Shown piece by piece: positions 16,302 through 24,735 of a stretch of DNA of 39,029 nucleotides. Every line of letters begins with the position of its first letter. Position 1 is the stretch's first letter. Location of the stretch: NCBI GenBank assembly GCA_002299585.1, contig DBOE01000039.1:1-39029 (forward strand). Direction: 5' to 3'. A program made the translations under genes and the position numbers. This DNA is from Hydrogenovibrio sp. UBA654. GTDB lineage: Bacteria; Pseudomonadota; Gammaproteobacteria; Thiomicrospirales; Thiomicrospiraceae. The notes under the pieces were generated by a model, which was given only the letters and a program-made list of their open reading frames with translations, was not told the DNA's origin and searched no databases.

Positions 16302-17404
16302 GTATATCCCCGACAGAAAAAAAACAATTAACTAAAATTCGTGATGAAATTGATTTAATTGATCAAAAAATTCAACTATTAATTACCCAGCGAGCTAATT
16401 GTGCTCAACAAGTTGCTAATATTAAAACCCAAGGTGGTAAGGTTGATACTATTTTCTATCGACCAGAAAGAGAAGCCGAGGTTTTACAAAAAGTAAAAAA
16501 TAGAAATAATAGCCTCTTATCTGATAACGATATGATGCGACTATTTAGAGAAATAATGTCTGTTTGCCTTGCCTTAGAGCAGCCTTTAAATGTTGCTTAT
16601 TTAGGCCCTGAGGGTAGCTATTCTCACGCAAGTGTTTTAAAACAATTTGGTACTTTTGTTCATCCTTATGCAGTGTCTTCTATAGAACAAGTTTTTACTA
16701 CAGTAGAAAAAGGAGAAGCAAATTTTGGTTTAGTGCCTGTAGAAAACTCTTCTGAAGGAGTAGTTAAACAAACGCAAAATGCGTTAATAAATACCCAATT
16801 AAAAATAACTGGTGAAATAGAGTTAGAAATTAACCATTGCTTGTTAGCAAAAAAAACAGATTTAACCTCTATTACTAAAATTGTTGCCCATCAACAAGCT
16901 ATTGGGCAATGCAAAACTTGGTTGAAAAACAATATTCCTTGGGCAACTAGCGAGGCAGTTGATTCTAATGCTTTAGCTGCCCAAATGACCAAAGACAACC
17001 CAAGTCTGGGGGCTATCGCCTCTGAACAAGCTGCCTTATTATATGACCTGAATATCCTTGAACACAATATTGAAGATCAAAAGGATAATACCACTAAATT
17101 TTGGGTGATTGGCAATCTAGAAACAGAGCCTAGTGGTTCTGATAAGACAGCACTTATTTTGTCTCTACCTAATAAATATGGTGCTTTGATGAAAATATTA
17201 CAAAGCTTTGCGAGCAGAAAAATATCAATGAAACGAATTATTTCTGTACCATCAAATGATATTAAATGGGATTATATATTTTTTATTGATGTGGAAGGTC
17301 ATCAAAATGATGATGTACTAAAATCTGCGTTAACTGAAATCAAAGAGAGAACTATATTTTTTAAAATATTGGGATCTTTTCCAGCCTCTCCTTTAGTTAA
17401 GTAA
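16298..17404 (+). CDS. pheA: Bifunctional chorismate mutase / prephenate dehydratase with altered ACT motif
   Basis: The P-protein converts chorismate to prephenate and then phenylpyruvate. Residues 8-95 are the AroQ-type mutase (R15, R32 and K43 in place). Residues 97-272 are the dehydratase (VAYLGPEGSYSH at 99-110, VPVENSSEG at 147-154). Residues 284-365 are the ACT domain. Two motifs are unusual. The dehydratase TRF motif reads T266-K267-F268. The ACT motif that is normally ESRP, used for phenylalanine binding, reads I315-S316-V317-P318, and the GALV motif reads GALM at 295-298. Feedback inhibition may therefore be weakened. It lies between serC (4-nt overlap) and hisC (19-nt gap). Confidence 0.95.
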   Translation: MSISPTEKKQLTKIRDEIDLIDQKIQLLITQRANCAQQVANIKTQGGKVDTIFYRPEREAEVLQKVKNRNNSLLSDNDMMRLFREIMSVCLALEQPLNVAYLGPEGSYSHASVLKQFGTFVHPYAVSSIEQVFTTVEKGEANFGLVPVENSSEGVVKQTQNALINTQLKITGEIELEINHCLLAKKTDLTSITKIVAHQQAIGQCKTWLKNNIPWATSEAVDSNALAAQMTKDNPSLGAIASEQAALLYDLNILEHNIEDQKDNTTKFWVIGNLETEPSGSDKTALILSLPNKYGALMKILQSFASRKISMKRIISVPSNDIKWDYIFFIDVEGHQNDDVLKSALTEIKERTIFFKILGSFPASPLVK

Positions 17405-17423
17405 TTATTTAAAAAGTATATGT

Positions 17424-18524
17424 ATGACATTGTTTTATAATCAAATTCAACCACAAATAACTAATATAAAACCCTATATTCCTGGTAAACCTATTGCTGA
17501 TTTAAAAAGAGAATTAAACCTTGTTAGAGTTTCTAAATTAGCTTCCAATGAAAATCCTTTAGGGGCAAGTGAAAGAGTAAAAAAAGCTCTGCAAGATTTG
17601 CTGATCGATATAGCAAGATATCCAGACGGTAGTTCTTTTGAGCTTAAGAAATCTTTAAGTGATAATTTAGGTTTAAAATTTAATCAAATTTCTATTGGTA
17701 ATGGTTCTAATGAGTTACTTGGACTAGTAGCTAGAATTTTTGCCTCAGATGGTGATGAAATAATTTTTTCACAATATGCTTTTGCAGTTTACCCAATTAG
17801 TGCTCAAGTAGTAGGGGCAACGGGGGTAAGCGTACCTGCTAAAAATTGGGGACATGACTTAAAAGCTATGCTAAAAGCAATTAGTGATAGAACTAAAATT
17901 ATTTATATTGCTAACCCTAACAATCCTACTGGTACCTTAGTTTCTATCCAAGACTGGGATTATTTTATTAAGCAAGTGCCACAGCAGGTGATAGTGGTTT
18001 TAGATGAGGCTTATTTTGAATATGTTGCTGAAAACCAAACTATTAACGGTTTGGACTATTTAAAAAGGTTCCCTAACTTATTGGTTTCTCGTACTTTTTC
18101 TAAGGTTTATGGTTTAGCTTCTTTAAGAGTTGGTTATATAATGGGTTGTGAAGAAATAATAAGTTATATTGAAAAAGTGCGTGAACCATTTAATGTTAAT
18201 CAGTTTGCACAGGTTGGAGCCTTGGCTGCTTTAGAGGATAATGATTTTGTCACAAAAAGCATAAAAATTAATAATATTGGTATGGAAAAATTGACAGATT
18301 TTTTTACCAAAAAAAACTTACCTTTTATACCTTCAGCAGGTAATTTTGTGAGTATTGATCTTGGTAATAATGCCATAAATATAAATCAACAATTATTAGA
18401 ACTAGGGGTTATTGTACGGCCTCTGGCTAATTATGGTATGAATGGTTTTTTAAGAATATCTATCGGTACAAGTAAAGAAAATGAACATTTTATTGAAGCT
18501 ATGAGTAAAGTTTTATGCCAATAA
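17424..18524 (+). CDS. hisC: Histidinol-phosphate aminotransferase
   Basis: This class I/II PLP aminotransferase has 366 residues. YIPGKPI near the N-terminus, ASNENPLG at 40-48, ANPNNPTGT at 163-171, DEAYFEY at 194-200 and the PLP lysine K227 in SRTFSKVYGLASLR identify the HisC family. Its place inside an aromatic amino acid cluster, as with hisC2 of Pseudomonas, suggests it may also transaminate prephenate, phenylpyruvate or hydroxyphenylpyruvate; this is inference. It overlaps tyrA by 10 nt. Confidence 0.95.
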   Translation: MTLFYNQIQPQITNIKPYIPGKPIADLKRELNLVRVSKLASNENPLGASERVKKALQDLLIDIARYPDGSSFELKKSLSDNLGLKFNQISIGNGSNELLGLVARIFASDGDEIIFSQYAFAVYPISAQVVGATGVSVPAKNWGHDLKAMLKAISDRTKIIYIANPNNPTGTLVSIQDWDYFIKQVPQQVIVVLDEAYFEYVAENQTINGLDYLKRFPNLLVSRTFSKVYGLASLRVGYIMGCEEIISYIEKVREPFNVNQFAQVGALAALEDNDFVTKSIKINNIGMEKLTDFFTKKNLPFIPSAGNFVSIDLGNNAININQQLLELGVIVRPLANYGMNGFLRISIGTSKENEHFIEAMSKVLCQ

Positions 18525-19396
18525 AACAAATTAGTATCATCGGGGTAGGATTAATTGGTGGCTCTTTTGCCAAGGGACTTAAAGCAAGAAAACACAAGGC
18601 AAAAATATTTGGTTTTGGCTATAGTGAACATAAGCTTAATAGAGCCATCGAACTAGGGGTTATTGATGAATTTTCGCTTAATATTAAAGAAGCGGTTAAA
18701 AATGCTGATTTAATAATGGTGGCTGTACCTATGGGATCTTTTAAAAAGGTTTTCCAACAAATAAAACCTTTTATTAAGCAAGATGCAATTATTAGCGATG
18801 CTGGTAGTTCAAAAATGAGTGTTATTAAGGCTGCTGAAGATGCATTTGGCAAAAAGTTTACTAATTTTGTGCCAGCTCACCCCATTGCGGGAAAAGAAAA
18901 AAGTGGCATTGAAGCCACGGATGAAAATCTTTATGAGCAGCATAAAGTTATTTTAACTCCTACAAAAATTACCGACATTAAAGCCGTTGAAAAAGTAACA
19001 AATTTATGGCAATTATTAGGTGCAACTGTAATAGAAATGTTACCGCAAGAGCATGATGAGGTTTTAGCAGCTAGTAGCCATTTACCACATATACTAGCTT
19101 TTGCTTTAGTAGATCTACTTGCTAAACAGAAAGATTTACCAAATGTTTTTGATTTTACCTCTGGTGGATTTAAAGATTTTAGCCGTATTGCCTCTAGTGA
19201 TCCAACCATGTGGCGAGATATTACGCTCAATAATTCTACAGCAATTATTAAATGGCTAAAAAATTATCAAACAGAACTAACTAAAATAACTACTATGGTT
19301 GAACAAAACAAAGAAAACGAGTTGTTTCAATTATTTAATCATGCAAAAAAAACTCGTGATAAGCATGTCTTAAAAAAGGAAAAAGCAAAACCATGA
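18515..19396 (+). CDS. tyrA: Prephenate / arogenate dehydrogenase
   Basis: TyrA oxidatively decarboxylates prephenate (or arogenate) toward tyrosine. The 293-residue protein has the NAD(P)-binding GVGLIGGSFAKGL near residues 10-22, VPMGSF in the cofactor domain, PAHPIAGKEKSG with the catalytic histidine, and SSHLPHILAFAL with the substrate-site His. There is no fused chorismate mutase or ACT domain. In Pseudomonas the tyrA and aroA coding regions are fused; here they are separate genes overlapping by 4 nt (19393-19396). Confidence 0.95.
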   Translation: MPIKQISIIGVGLIGGSFAKGLKARKHKAKIFGFGYSEHKLNRAIELGVIDEFSLNIKEAVKNADLIMVAVPMGSFKKVFQQIKPFIKQDAIISDAGSSKMSVIKAAEDAFGKKFTNFVPAHPIAGKEKSGIEATDENLYEQHKVILTPTKITDIKAVEKVTNLWQLLGATVIEMLPQEHDEVLAASSHLPHILAFALVDLLAKQKDLPNVFDFTSGGFKDFSRIASSDPTMWRDITLNNSTAIIKWLKNYQTELTKITTMVEQNKENELFQLFNHAKKTRDKHVLKKEKAKP

Positions 19397-20736
19397 CCAC
19401 TAATAATATCAAGTTTAAAGTTCAAGCTGGTGGTAAATTATTTGGTCGTATTCGAGTTCCTGGGGACAAATCAATTTCTCACCGAAGTATTATGCTGGGT
19501 TCTTTAGCAGAAGGAACCACTCAAATAACTGGTTTTTTAGAAGGCGATGATAGTTTAGCAACATTAAAGGCTTTTCAGGAAATGGGGGTAAATATAATTG
19601 GTCCAAATAATGGCGATATAACTATTCAAGGAGTTGGTTTAACTGGTCTTAAAAAGCCTAACAAACCTCTTGATATGGGAAATTCAGGTACGGCAATGCG
19701 CCTTATGTCGGGTATTTTAGCAGGACAACCATTTTCAACAGAATTAATCGGTGATGCATCACTATCAACTAGACCCATGAAAAGAGTAACCAAACCCTTA
19801 AGTGCTATGGGAGCAACTATTAGTACTGCCAATAATGGTATGCCACCTTTAAAAATATCCCCAAGTTCAGCGCTAAACGCTATTGATTATGTAATGCCTA
19901 TGGCAAGTGCACAGGTTAAATCTTGTGTTTTATTTGCAGGCCTATATGCAAAGGGAACAACCACAGTAATTGAGCCGGCTCCAACTAGAAATCATACCGA
20001 AAAAATGTTAAATGGCTTTGGTTATGAAGTTGTTTCTGAAAAAATAGATAATTTAAAAACTAAAATCTCTATCAAAGGGGGGGGGCTACTGAAGGCTAAT
20101 GATATAGATGTGCCGTCTGATATATCCTCGGCAGCTTTTTTTATAGTAGCGGCAACTATTGCAGATGATGCAAATTTAGTGATTGAACATGTTGGTATTA
20201 ATCCCACTAGAACAGGAATCCTTGATGTTTTAAAATTAATGGGGGCAAAAATTACCCTTGAAAATGAAATATTAGTTGGTGGTGAACCAGTTGCTGATAT
20301 TCGTGTTAAATCTGCGAAACTAAAAGGAATTAATATTCCAGAAGAGCTTGTCCCCTTAGCAATAGACGAATTTCCGGTTATCTTTGTGGCAGCCTCTACT
20401 GCTGCGGGTAAGACTGTATTAACTGGAGCGGAAGAGCTAAGAGTAAAAGAATCAGATCGTATTCAAGTAATGGCAGATGCTTTAACGGCAATAGGTGTTT
20501 TAGCCAAGCCAACTACTGATGGCATGATTATAACTGGCGGCAAGCAAAGTAAGCAAAGCTCAAAAATCCTTAGTCATCATGACCATAGAATCTCTATGGC
20601 TATGGTTATAGCAGGCTTAAATGCAACTGATGAAATAGTAATTGACGATTGTGCTAATGTTAATACTTCTTTTCCAAACTTTGTAGAATTAATTAATCAA
20701 ATTGGTATGCAGCTAACTGTAGAGAAGGATGGATAA
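19393..20736 (+). CDS. aroA: 3-phosphoshikimate 1-carboxyvinyltransferase (EPSP synthase)
   Basis: AroA joins shikimate-3-phosphate and phosphoenolpyruvate to make EPSP, the sixth step of the shikimate pathway. The 447-residue protein has GDKSISHRS (K26, S27), GNSGTAMRL at 96-104, the GDASLSTRPMKRV segment at 120-132, and the late LRVKESDRI motif. The RPMxRV form is closer to the Bacillus/CP4-like branch than to the E. coli branch. A run of nine G at 20077-20085 encodes Gly229-231 and could slip. It ends immediately before the cmk GTG start. Confidence 0.96.
   Translation: MTTNNIKFKVQAGGKLFGRIRVPGDKSISHRSIMLGSLAEGTTQITGFLEGDDSLATLKAFQEMGVNIIGPNNGDITIQGVGLTGLKKPNKPLDMGNSGTAMRLMSGILAGQPFSTELIGDASLSTRPMKRVTKPLSAMGATISTANNGMPPLKISPSSALNAIDYVMPMASAQVKSCVLFAGLYAKGTTTVIEPAPTRNHTEKMLNGFGYEVVSEKIDNLKTKISIKGGGLLKANDIDVPSDISSAAFFIVAATIADDANLVIEHVGINPTRTGILDVLKLMGAKITLENEILVGGEPVADIRVKSAKLKGINIPEELVPLAIDEFPVIFVAASTAAGKTVLTGAEELRVKESDRIQVMADALTAIGVLAKPTTDGMIITGGKQSKQSSKILSHHDHRISMAMVIAGLNATDEIVIDDCANVNTSFPNFVELINQIGMQLTVEKDG
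20077..20085 (+). repeat. G9 mononucleotide tract inside aroA
   Basis: Nine consecutive G fill three Gly codons (residues 229-231 of AroA). In this frame the gene is intact. Loss or gain of one G would frameshift the last 216 codons. Confidence 0.9.
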
Positions 20737-21402
20737 GTGGATAATATAGTTACAGTTGATGGGCCTAGTGGAGTAGGTAAGGGTACTTTATCGCAATGGT
20801 TATGTAATAAAACAGGATTTTTATTGTTAGATAGTGGAGCTATTTATCGTGCTTTGGCCTATGGTTCTATCGTTGAAAAAATATCAGAAACAGATATAGA
20901 TGCTTTGGTAACCTTAGCAATAAATTTACCGGTTAGTTTTTATGCGACTAATGTTTTGTATGACAATAAAGATGTAACGGCAAGCATAAGAAATGAAGAA
21001 ACCGCTGCGATAGCTTCTAAAATAGCGTCTATAACAGAGGTAAGAACTGCCTTATTAGAGCGACAAAAGTCCTTTTATAACAAAGGCTCAGGTCTAGTTG
21101 CTGATGGTAGGGATATGGGTACGGTTGTTTTCCCAAAGGCAAAAGTAAAGTTGTTTTTAACTGCTAGTGCAGCAGAAAGAGCAAAAAGACGCGTTAAACA
21201 GTTGAAAAGTCAAGGAGTTGATGCTATACTCACTCAGATAACTCTAGATATTGAACAAAGAGATGAAAGAGACCGTACCAGGCTCTCTTCTCCTTTGGTT
21301 CCTGCGAGTGATGCCATTATCATTGATACAACCTATCTTAGTATAGAAAAAGTCTACCAGATTGCTGAAAAGGCACTTTGGGATAATGGCATATTGAAGT
21401 AG
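20737..21402 (+). CDS. cmk: Cytidylate kinase
   Basis: Cmk phosphorylates CMP and dCMP. The 221-residue protein has the P-loop GPSGVGKG at 9-16, the LDSGAIYRALA substrate segment, GRDMGTVVFP and the RDERDRTR lid. The start is GTG at 20737, directly after the aroA stop, with AAGGAT inside aroA as the ribosome-binding site; homologues begin at this point. The order aroA-cmk-rpsA is conserved in gammaproteobacteria. Confidence 0.97.
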   Translation: MDNIVTVDGPSGVGKGTLSQWLCNKTGFLLLDSGAIYRALAYGSIVEKISETDIDALVTLAINLPVSFYATNVLYDNKDVTASIRNEETAAIASKIASITEVRTALLERQKSFYNKGSGLVADGRDMGTVVFPKAKVKLFLTASAAERAKRRVKQLKSQGVDAILTQITLDIEQRDERDRTRLSSPLVPASDAIIIDTTYLSIEKVYQIAEKALWDNGILK

Positions 21403-21574
21403 ATAAAAAATTTAAATTTAATATATTTCATAAAATTTCATAAAAAGTTTTTTTGGGAAGACCTTTTTTATTTAACTGACCCGAGTGTTTTTGAAAATTT
21501 TTAGTTTATAAATAAATAAATTAAAAACCCCATTTGCAAAAAATAAACGGCTAACAATTTTGGTAACTATATCC
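21403..21574 (+). promoter_or_regulatory. rpsA leader region with a tandem repeat and no Shine-Dalgarno sequence
   Basis: These 172 nt separate cmk from the chosen rpsA start. They hold an exact tandem repeat of TTTCATAAAA at 21426-21445 and an A/T-rich stretch. TTGAAA at 21491-21496 could be a -35, but no convincing -10 stands at the right distance. No purine-rich ribosome-binding site precedes the ATG at 21575. In E. coli the rpsA mRNA is also translated without a canonical site and is autoregulated by S1, so the leader may act likewise. Confidence 0.35.
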
Positions 21575-23254
21575 ATGAGTGAATTATCTTTCGCTGAATT
21601 ATTCGAACAATCTATTGAACAAGACAAATTTAAAACAGGCTCCTTAATTATTGGTACTGTTGTAAATATTGATAAAGAATCAGTTTTAGTTGATGCAGGA
21701 ATGAAATCTGAATCATCAATTCCTAGAAATCAATTTTTAAACAGTGCTGGAGAGCTAGAAGTAGCAGTTGGCGATGAGGTTGAAGTATTACTTGAAGCCC
21801 TCGAAGATGGCTTTGGAGAAACACGACTTTCTCGCGAAAAAGCAAAACGAGCTAAAACTTGGGATCGTCTTGAAACTGTTCTTAGCGACAATGAAACTAT
21901 AACAGGTTTTGTAACTGGCAAAGTTAAGGGTGGGCTAACCATTGATGTTGATGGTGTGCGTGGTTTCTTGCCTGGTTCACTTATAGATGTGCGTCCTATT
22001 CGTGATTTTGGATTCCTTGAAGGAAAAACTGTTGAGCTAAAACTGGTTAAGTTAGACCGTAAACGCAATAATGTTGTAGTTTCTCGTCGTGCGGTTATAG
22101 AAGCTGAAAATTCAGTTGAAAGAGAAGCTCTACTTGCTAATATGGAAGAAGGCTCTACTCTTGATGGGATAGTTAAAAATCTTACTGACTATGGTGCATT
22201 TATTGACCTTGGTGGTGTTGATGGTCTATTACACATTACTGATATGGCATGGCGTAGAGTAAGCCATCCAGGAGAAATTATTCAAGTTGGAGATGAAATA
22301 AAAGTTAAAATATTGAAGTTTGATAAAGATAAAAATCGTGTATCTTTAGGAATGAAGCAATTATTAGAAGATCCATGGGGCGATATGATTTCTCGCTACC
22401 CACTAGGAACAGAGATTATGGGTAAAGTTGCTAATATTACGGATTATGGAGCTTTTATTGAAATAGAAGAGGGTATTGAAGGCTTAGTACACACCTCTGA
22501 GTTAGATTGGACTAATCGTAACATTCACCCTTCCAAAGTAGTACACCTAAGCCAAGAAGTTAATATTAAAATTCTTGATGTTGACCAAGAGCGTCGCCGC
22601 ATTTCTTTATCGATTAAACAGTGCACAGTTAATCCTTGGGAAGCTTTCTCAGCAACACACTCTAAAGGCGATAAAATTTCTGGAAGTATAAAGTCGATTA
22701 CTGATTTTGGTATATTTATCGGTCTAGAAGGTAATATTGATGGTTTAGTACATTTAACAGATATTTCTTGGGCAACTCCTGGTGAAGAGGCGGTTCGTGA
22801 ATTTAAAAAAGGAGATGTTTTAGAAACAATAATTCTCTCTATAGATTCAGACCGTGAAAGAATTTCTCTAGGGCTTAAACAATTAGATCAGGACCCATTT
22901 AGTGAATTTGTTGCTGTAAATGGTAAAAATAGTATAGTTTCAGGTACTGTTAAATCTGTTGATGAAAAAGGTGCAATTATAGATTTAGCGAAAGAAGTTG
23001 AAGGTTATATTCGTGCTGGTGAAATAGCAGAAGGTACTCGTGATGCTACTCAAGCACTAAAAGTTGGTGATACTATTGAAGCTAAAATAATGAATGTTGA
23101 TCGTAAAAACCGTTCTCTTTCTTTATCTATTAAAAGTAGATATGCACAAGAAGAAGCAAATGCCGTTAAGAGCTATTCCGCTGGACAATCTAGTCAACAA
23201 CCTGCCAATACTTGGGGTGATTTACTAAAAGATCAAATTTCATCTGACGAATAA
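21575..23254 (+). CDS. rpsA: 30S ribosomal protein S1
   Basis: S1 binds mRNA on the 30S subunit and unfolds structured leaders. From the ATG at 21575 the protein has 559 residues, near the E. coli length, and begins MSELSFAELFEQS like its homologues. A TTG at 21560 in the same frame would add five residues that homologues lack. Six S1 repeats follow; repeats 3-6 are the clearest, with segments such as ITDYGAFIDLGGVDGLLHITD and ITDFGIFIGLEGNIDGLVHLTD (two residues past a 20-residue core each). The last repeat is the most divergent. ihfB lies 61 nt downstream, the classic rpsA-ihfB order. Confidence 0.97.
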   Translation: MSELSFAELFEQSIEQDKFKTGSLIIGTVVNIDKESVLVDAGMKSESSIPRNQFLNSAGELEVAVGDEVEVLLEALEDGFGETRLSREKAKRAKTWDRLETVLSDNETITGFVTGKVKGGLTIDVDGVRGFLPGSLIDVRPIRDFGFLEGKTVELKLVKLDRKRNNVVVSRRAVIEAENSVEREALLANMEEGSTLDGIVKNLTDYGAFIDLGGVDGLLHITDMAWRRVSHPGEIIQVGDEIKVKILKFDKDKNRVSLGMKQLLEDPWGDMISRYPLGTEIMGKVANITDYGAFIEIEEGIEGLVHTSELDWTNRNIHPSKVVHLSQEVNIKILDVDQERRRISLSIKQCTVNPWEAFSATHSKGDKISGSIKSITDFGIFIGLEGNIDGLVHLTDISWATPGEEAVREFKKGDVLETIILSIDSDRERISLGLKQLDQDPFSEFVAVNGKNSIVSGTVKSVDEKGAIIDLAKEVEGYIRAGEIAEGTRDATQALKVGDTIEAKIMNVDRKNRSLSLSIKSRYAQEEANAVKSYSAGQSSQQPANTWGDLLKDQISSDE

Positions 23255-23315
23255 TTATTGATTACAGTGCGAATTAATTAATTAGAGGCTATTTTAAAAG
23301 AGGTTACTTATAATA

Positions 23316-23618
23316 ATGACTAAATCAGAATTAATTGAATTAATTTCAAAAAAACAGACGCAGTTCAGTCAAAAAGATGTTGAACTGGCAGTTAATGATA
23401 TTATTAATTCCATGATAAACTCACTTTCTAATGGAGATCGTATTGAAATTAGAGGGTTTGGAAGCTTTAGCCTTCACCATCGTAAAGCTCGTGTAGGTAG
23501 AAATCCAAAAACTGGTGCTCAAGTACAACTGAGTAAGAAAAAAGTTCCTCATTTTAGACCAGGAAAGTTTTTAAAAATATCAGTTGATGAATCAAAAAAT
23601 ATTTGTGATATTATTTAA
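23316..23618 (+). CDS. ihfB: Integration host factor, beta subunit
   Basis: IHF-beta pairs with IHF-alpha to bend DNA sharply at specific sites. The 100-residue protein has the family opening MTKSELIELI, IRGFGSFSLHHR, and the RNPKTG arm whose proline inserts into the DNA. The ending HFRPGKFLK is typical. The loosely spaced GAGG before the ATG is a weak ribosome-binding site. A hairpin follows 23 nt after the stop. Confidence 0.96.
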   Translation: MTKSELIELISKKQTQFSQKDVELAVNDIINSMINSLSNGDRIEIRGFGSFSLHHRKARVGRNPKTGAQVQLSKKKVPHFRPGKFLKISVDESKNICDII

Positions 23619-23641
23619 AATAAATATATCTTTTAATCCTT

Positions 23642-23681
23642 AAAAAGGAGTACAATGTTTAAAAAATAGGTACTCCTTTTT
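23642..23681 (+). terminator. Strong hairpin after ihfB, overlapping a four-codon reading frame before lapA
   Basis: A perfect 12-bp stem (AAAAAGGAGTAC at 23642-23653 with its complement at 23670-23681) encloses a 16-nt loop and runs into a T tract, so it looks like an intrinsic terminator. It ends only 6 nt before the lapA ATG. The left arm holds AAGGAG, and the loop holds ATG TTT AAA AAA TAG (23655-23669). Confidence 0.75.
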
Positions 23682-23687
23682 TATTTT

Positions 23688-24011
23688 ATGTTAAAAATTA
23701 TATACTTCATAATAGCTCTAATATTCATAGCTTTTGGCTTGGTATTAGGAGCATTTAACCCTCATCAAGTTAATATAGATTTGGTATTTTTACAAACTAA
23801 TATTCCCCTATCTCTTTTACTATCTATATCTTTTTTACTGGGTGGTTTTATTAGTGCTATTTATTTTGGTAGCATTGTTTTTAAATTATCATGGCGTCTT
23901 AAAAAACAACTAAAGGAAAATACTAAACAAGCCAATAAAACGATTGAGTTAAATACTCAATTGATCGAATTAAAAAGCTTATCATCAAATCAAGACTCAG
24001 TTAAGGATTAA
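23688..24011 (+). CDS. lapA: LapA family inner membrane protein (DUF1049)
   Basis: The 107-residue protein has two N-terminal membrane helices (about residues 3-21 and 40-63) and a charged, probably coiled-coil C-terminal tail. This is the layout of LapA, which in E. coli works with LapB and FtsH in controlling lipopolysaccharide synthesis. The GAFNPHQVNIDLVFLQ segment between helices matches the family. No Shine-Dalgarno sequence precedes the ATG; the hairpin occupies that space. In E. coli lapB follows directly, but here pyrF begins 5 nt later. Confidence 0.85.
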   Translation: MLKIIYFIIALIFIAFGLVLGAFNPHQVNIDLVFLQTNIPLSLLLSISFLLGGFISAIYFGSIVFKLSWRLKKQLKENTKQANKTIELNTQLIELKSLSSNQDSVKD

Positions 24012-24016
24012 ATTTA

Positions 24017-24709
24017 GTGACAAAATCAAAAGTTGTAGTTGCTCTAGATTTTTCAACTATAATTCAGGCAAAAATATTTATTGATCAACTAGACCCTAAC
24101 TTATGTAAACTTAAAATTGGCAAAGAACTATTTACGGTAGGTGGCTCTAGTTTTGTAGAAAAATGTATCAATTTAGGTTTTGATGTTTTTTTAGATTTAA
24201 AGTATCATGACATTCCAAATACAGTGGCTAAAGCTTGTACCCTTGCGGCAAACATGGGAGTATGGATGGTTAACGTTCATTGTCTTGGCGGTAGAAAAAT
24301 GATGGTTGCCGCTAAAGATGCTATTAGTAACTTTCAGCATCAACCAATATTAATTGGAGTAACTATTTTAACTAGTATGCACCAAGAAGACTTAAACGAA
24401 GTGGGTTTAGTAGGTAGCCCGAAACATAATGTTATTAGGCTAGCAAAACTTGCTAACTTATCAGGCTTAGATGGTGTAGTTTGCTCAGCTCAAGAAACCT
24501 CTTTAATTCGTCAAGAAATAACTACAGACTTTTGTTTAGTTACTCCTGGCATTAGACTAGAGGGTACAAAAACCAATGACCAACAAAGGGTTATGACTCC
24601 TAAAAATGCCCTGCTATCAGGTTCTGATTACTTAGTCATTGGTAGGCCTATAACCCAATCTCAAGATCCCATTGCAACATTAATTGATATTAATAACTCA
24701 ATCAGCTAA
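24017..24709 (+). CDS. pyrF: Orotidine 5'-phosphate decarboxylase
   Basis: PyrF decarboxylates OMP to UMP, the last step of de novo pyrimidine synthesis. The 230-residue protein has VALDF near the start, the catalytic cluster D60-K62-D65 in FLDLKYHDIPNT, and TPGIRLEG with VIGRPIT for phosphate binding. The start is GTG at 24017 with AAGGA at 24003-24007 as the ribosome-binding site. It ends 26 nt from the convergent histidine kinase gene. Confidence 0.97.
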   Translation: MTKSKVVVALDFSTIIQAKIFIDQLDPNLCKLKIGKELFTVGGSSFVEKCINLGFDVFLDLKYHDIPNTVAKACTLAANMGVWMVNVHCLGGRKMMVAAKDAISNFQHQPILIGVTILTSMHQEDLNEVGLVGSPKHNVIRLAKLANLSGLDGVVCSAQETSLIRQEITTDFCLVTPGIRLEGTKTNDQQRVMTPKNALLSGSDYLVIGRPITQSQDPIATLIDINNSIS

Positions 24710-24735
24710 TTTTTATAAAAAACTTTTTCATTGAT

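Noticed and set aside
21441..21472. Terminator after cmk
   Set aside because: The only pairing is a weak A/T stem around GGGAAGACC with a long loop, not enough to call.
21560..21574. TTG start for rpsA adding five residues
   Set aside because: The ATG at 21575 matches the usual S1 start and length; nothing supports the TTG.
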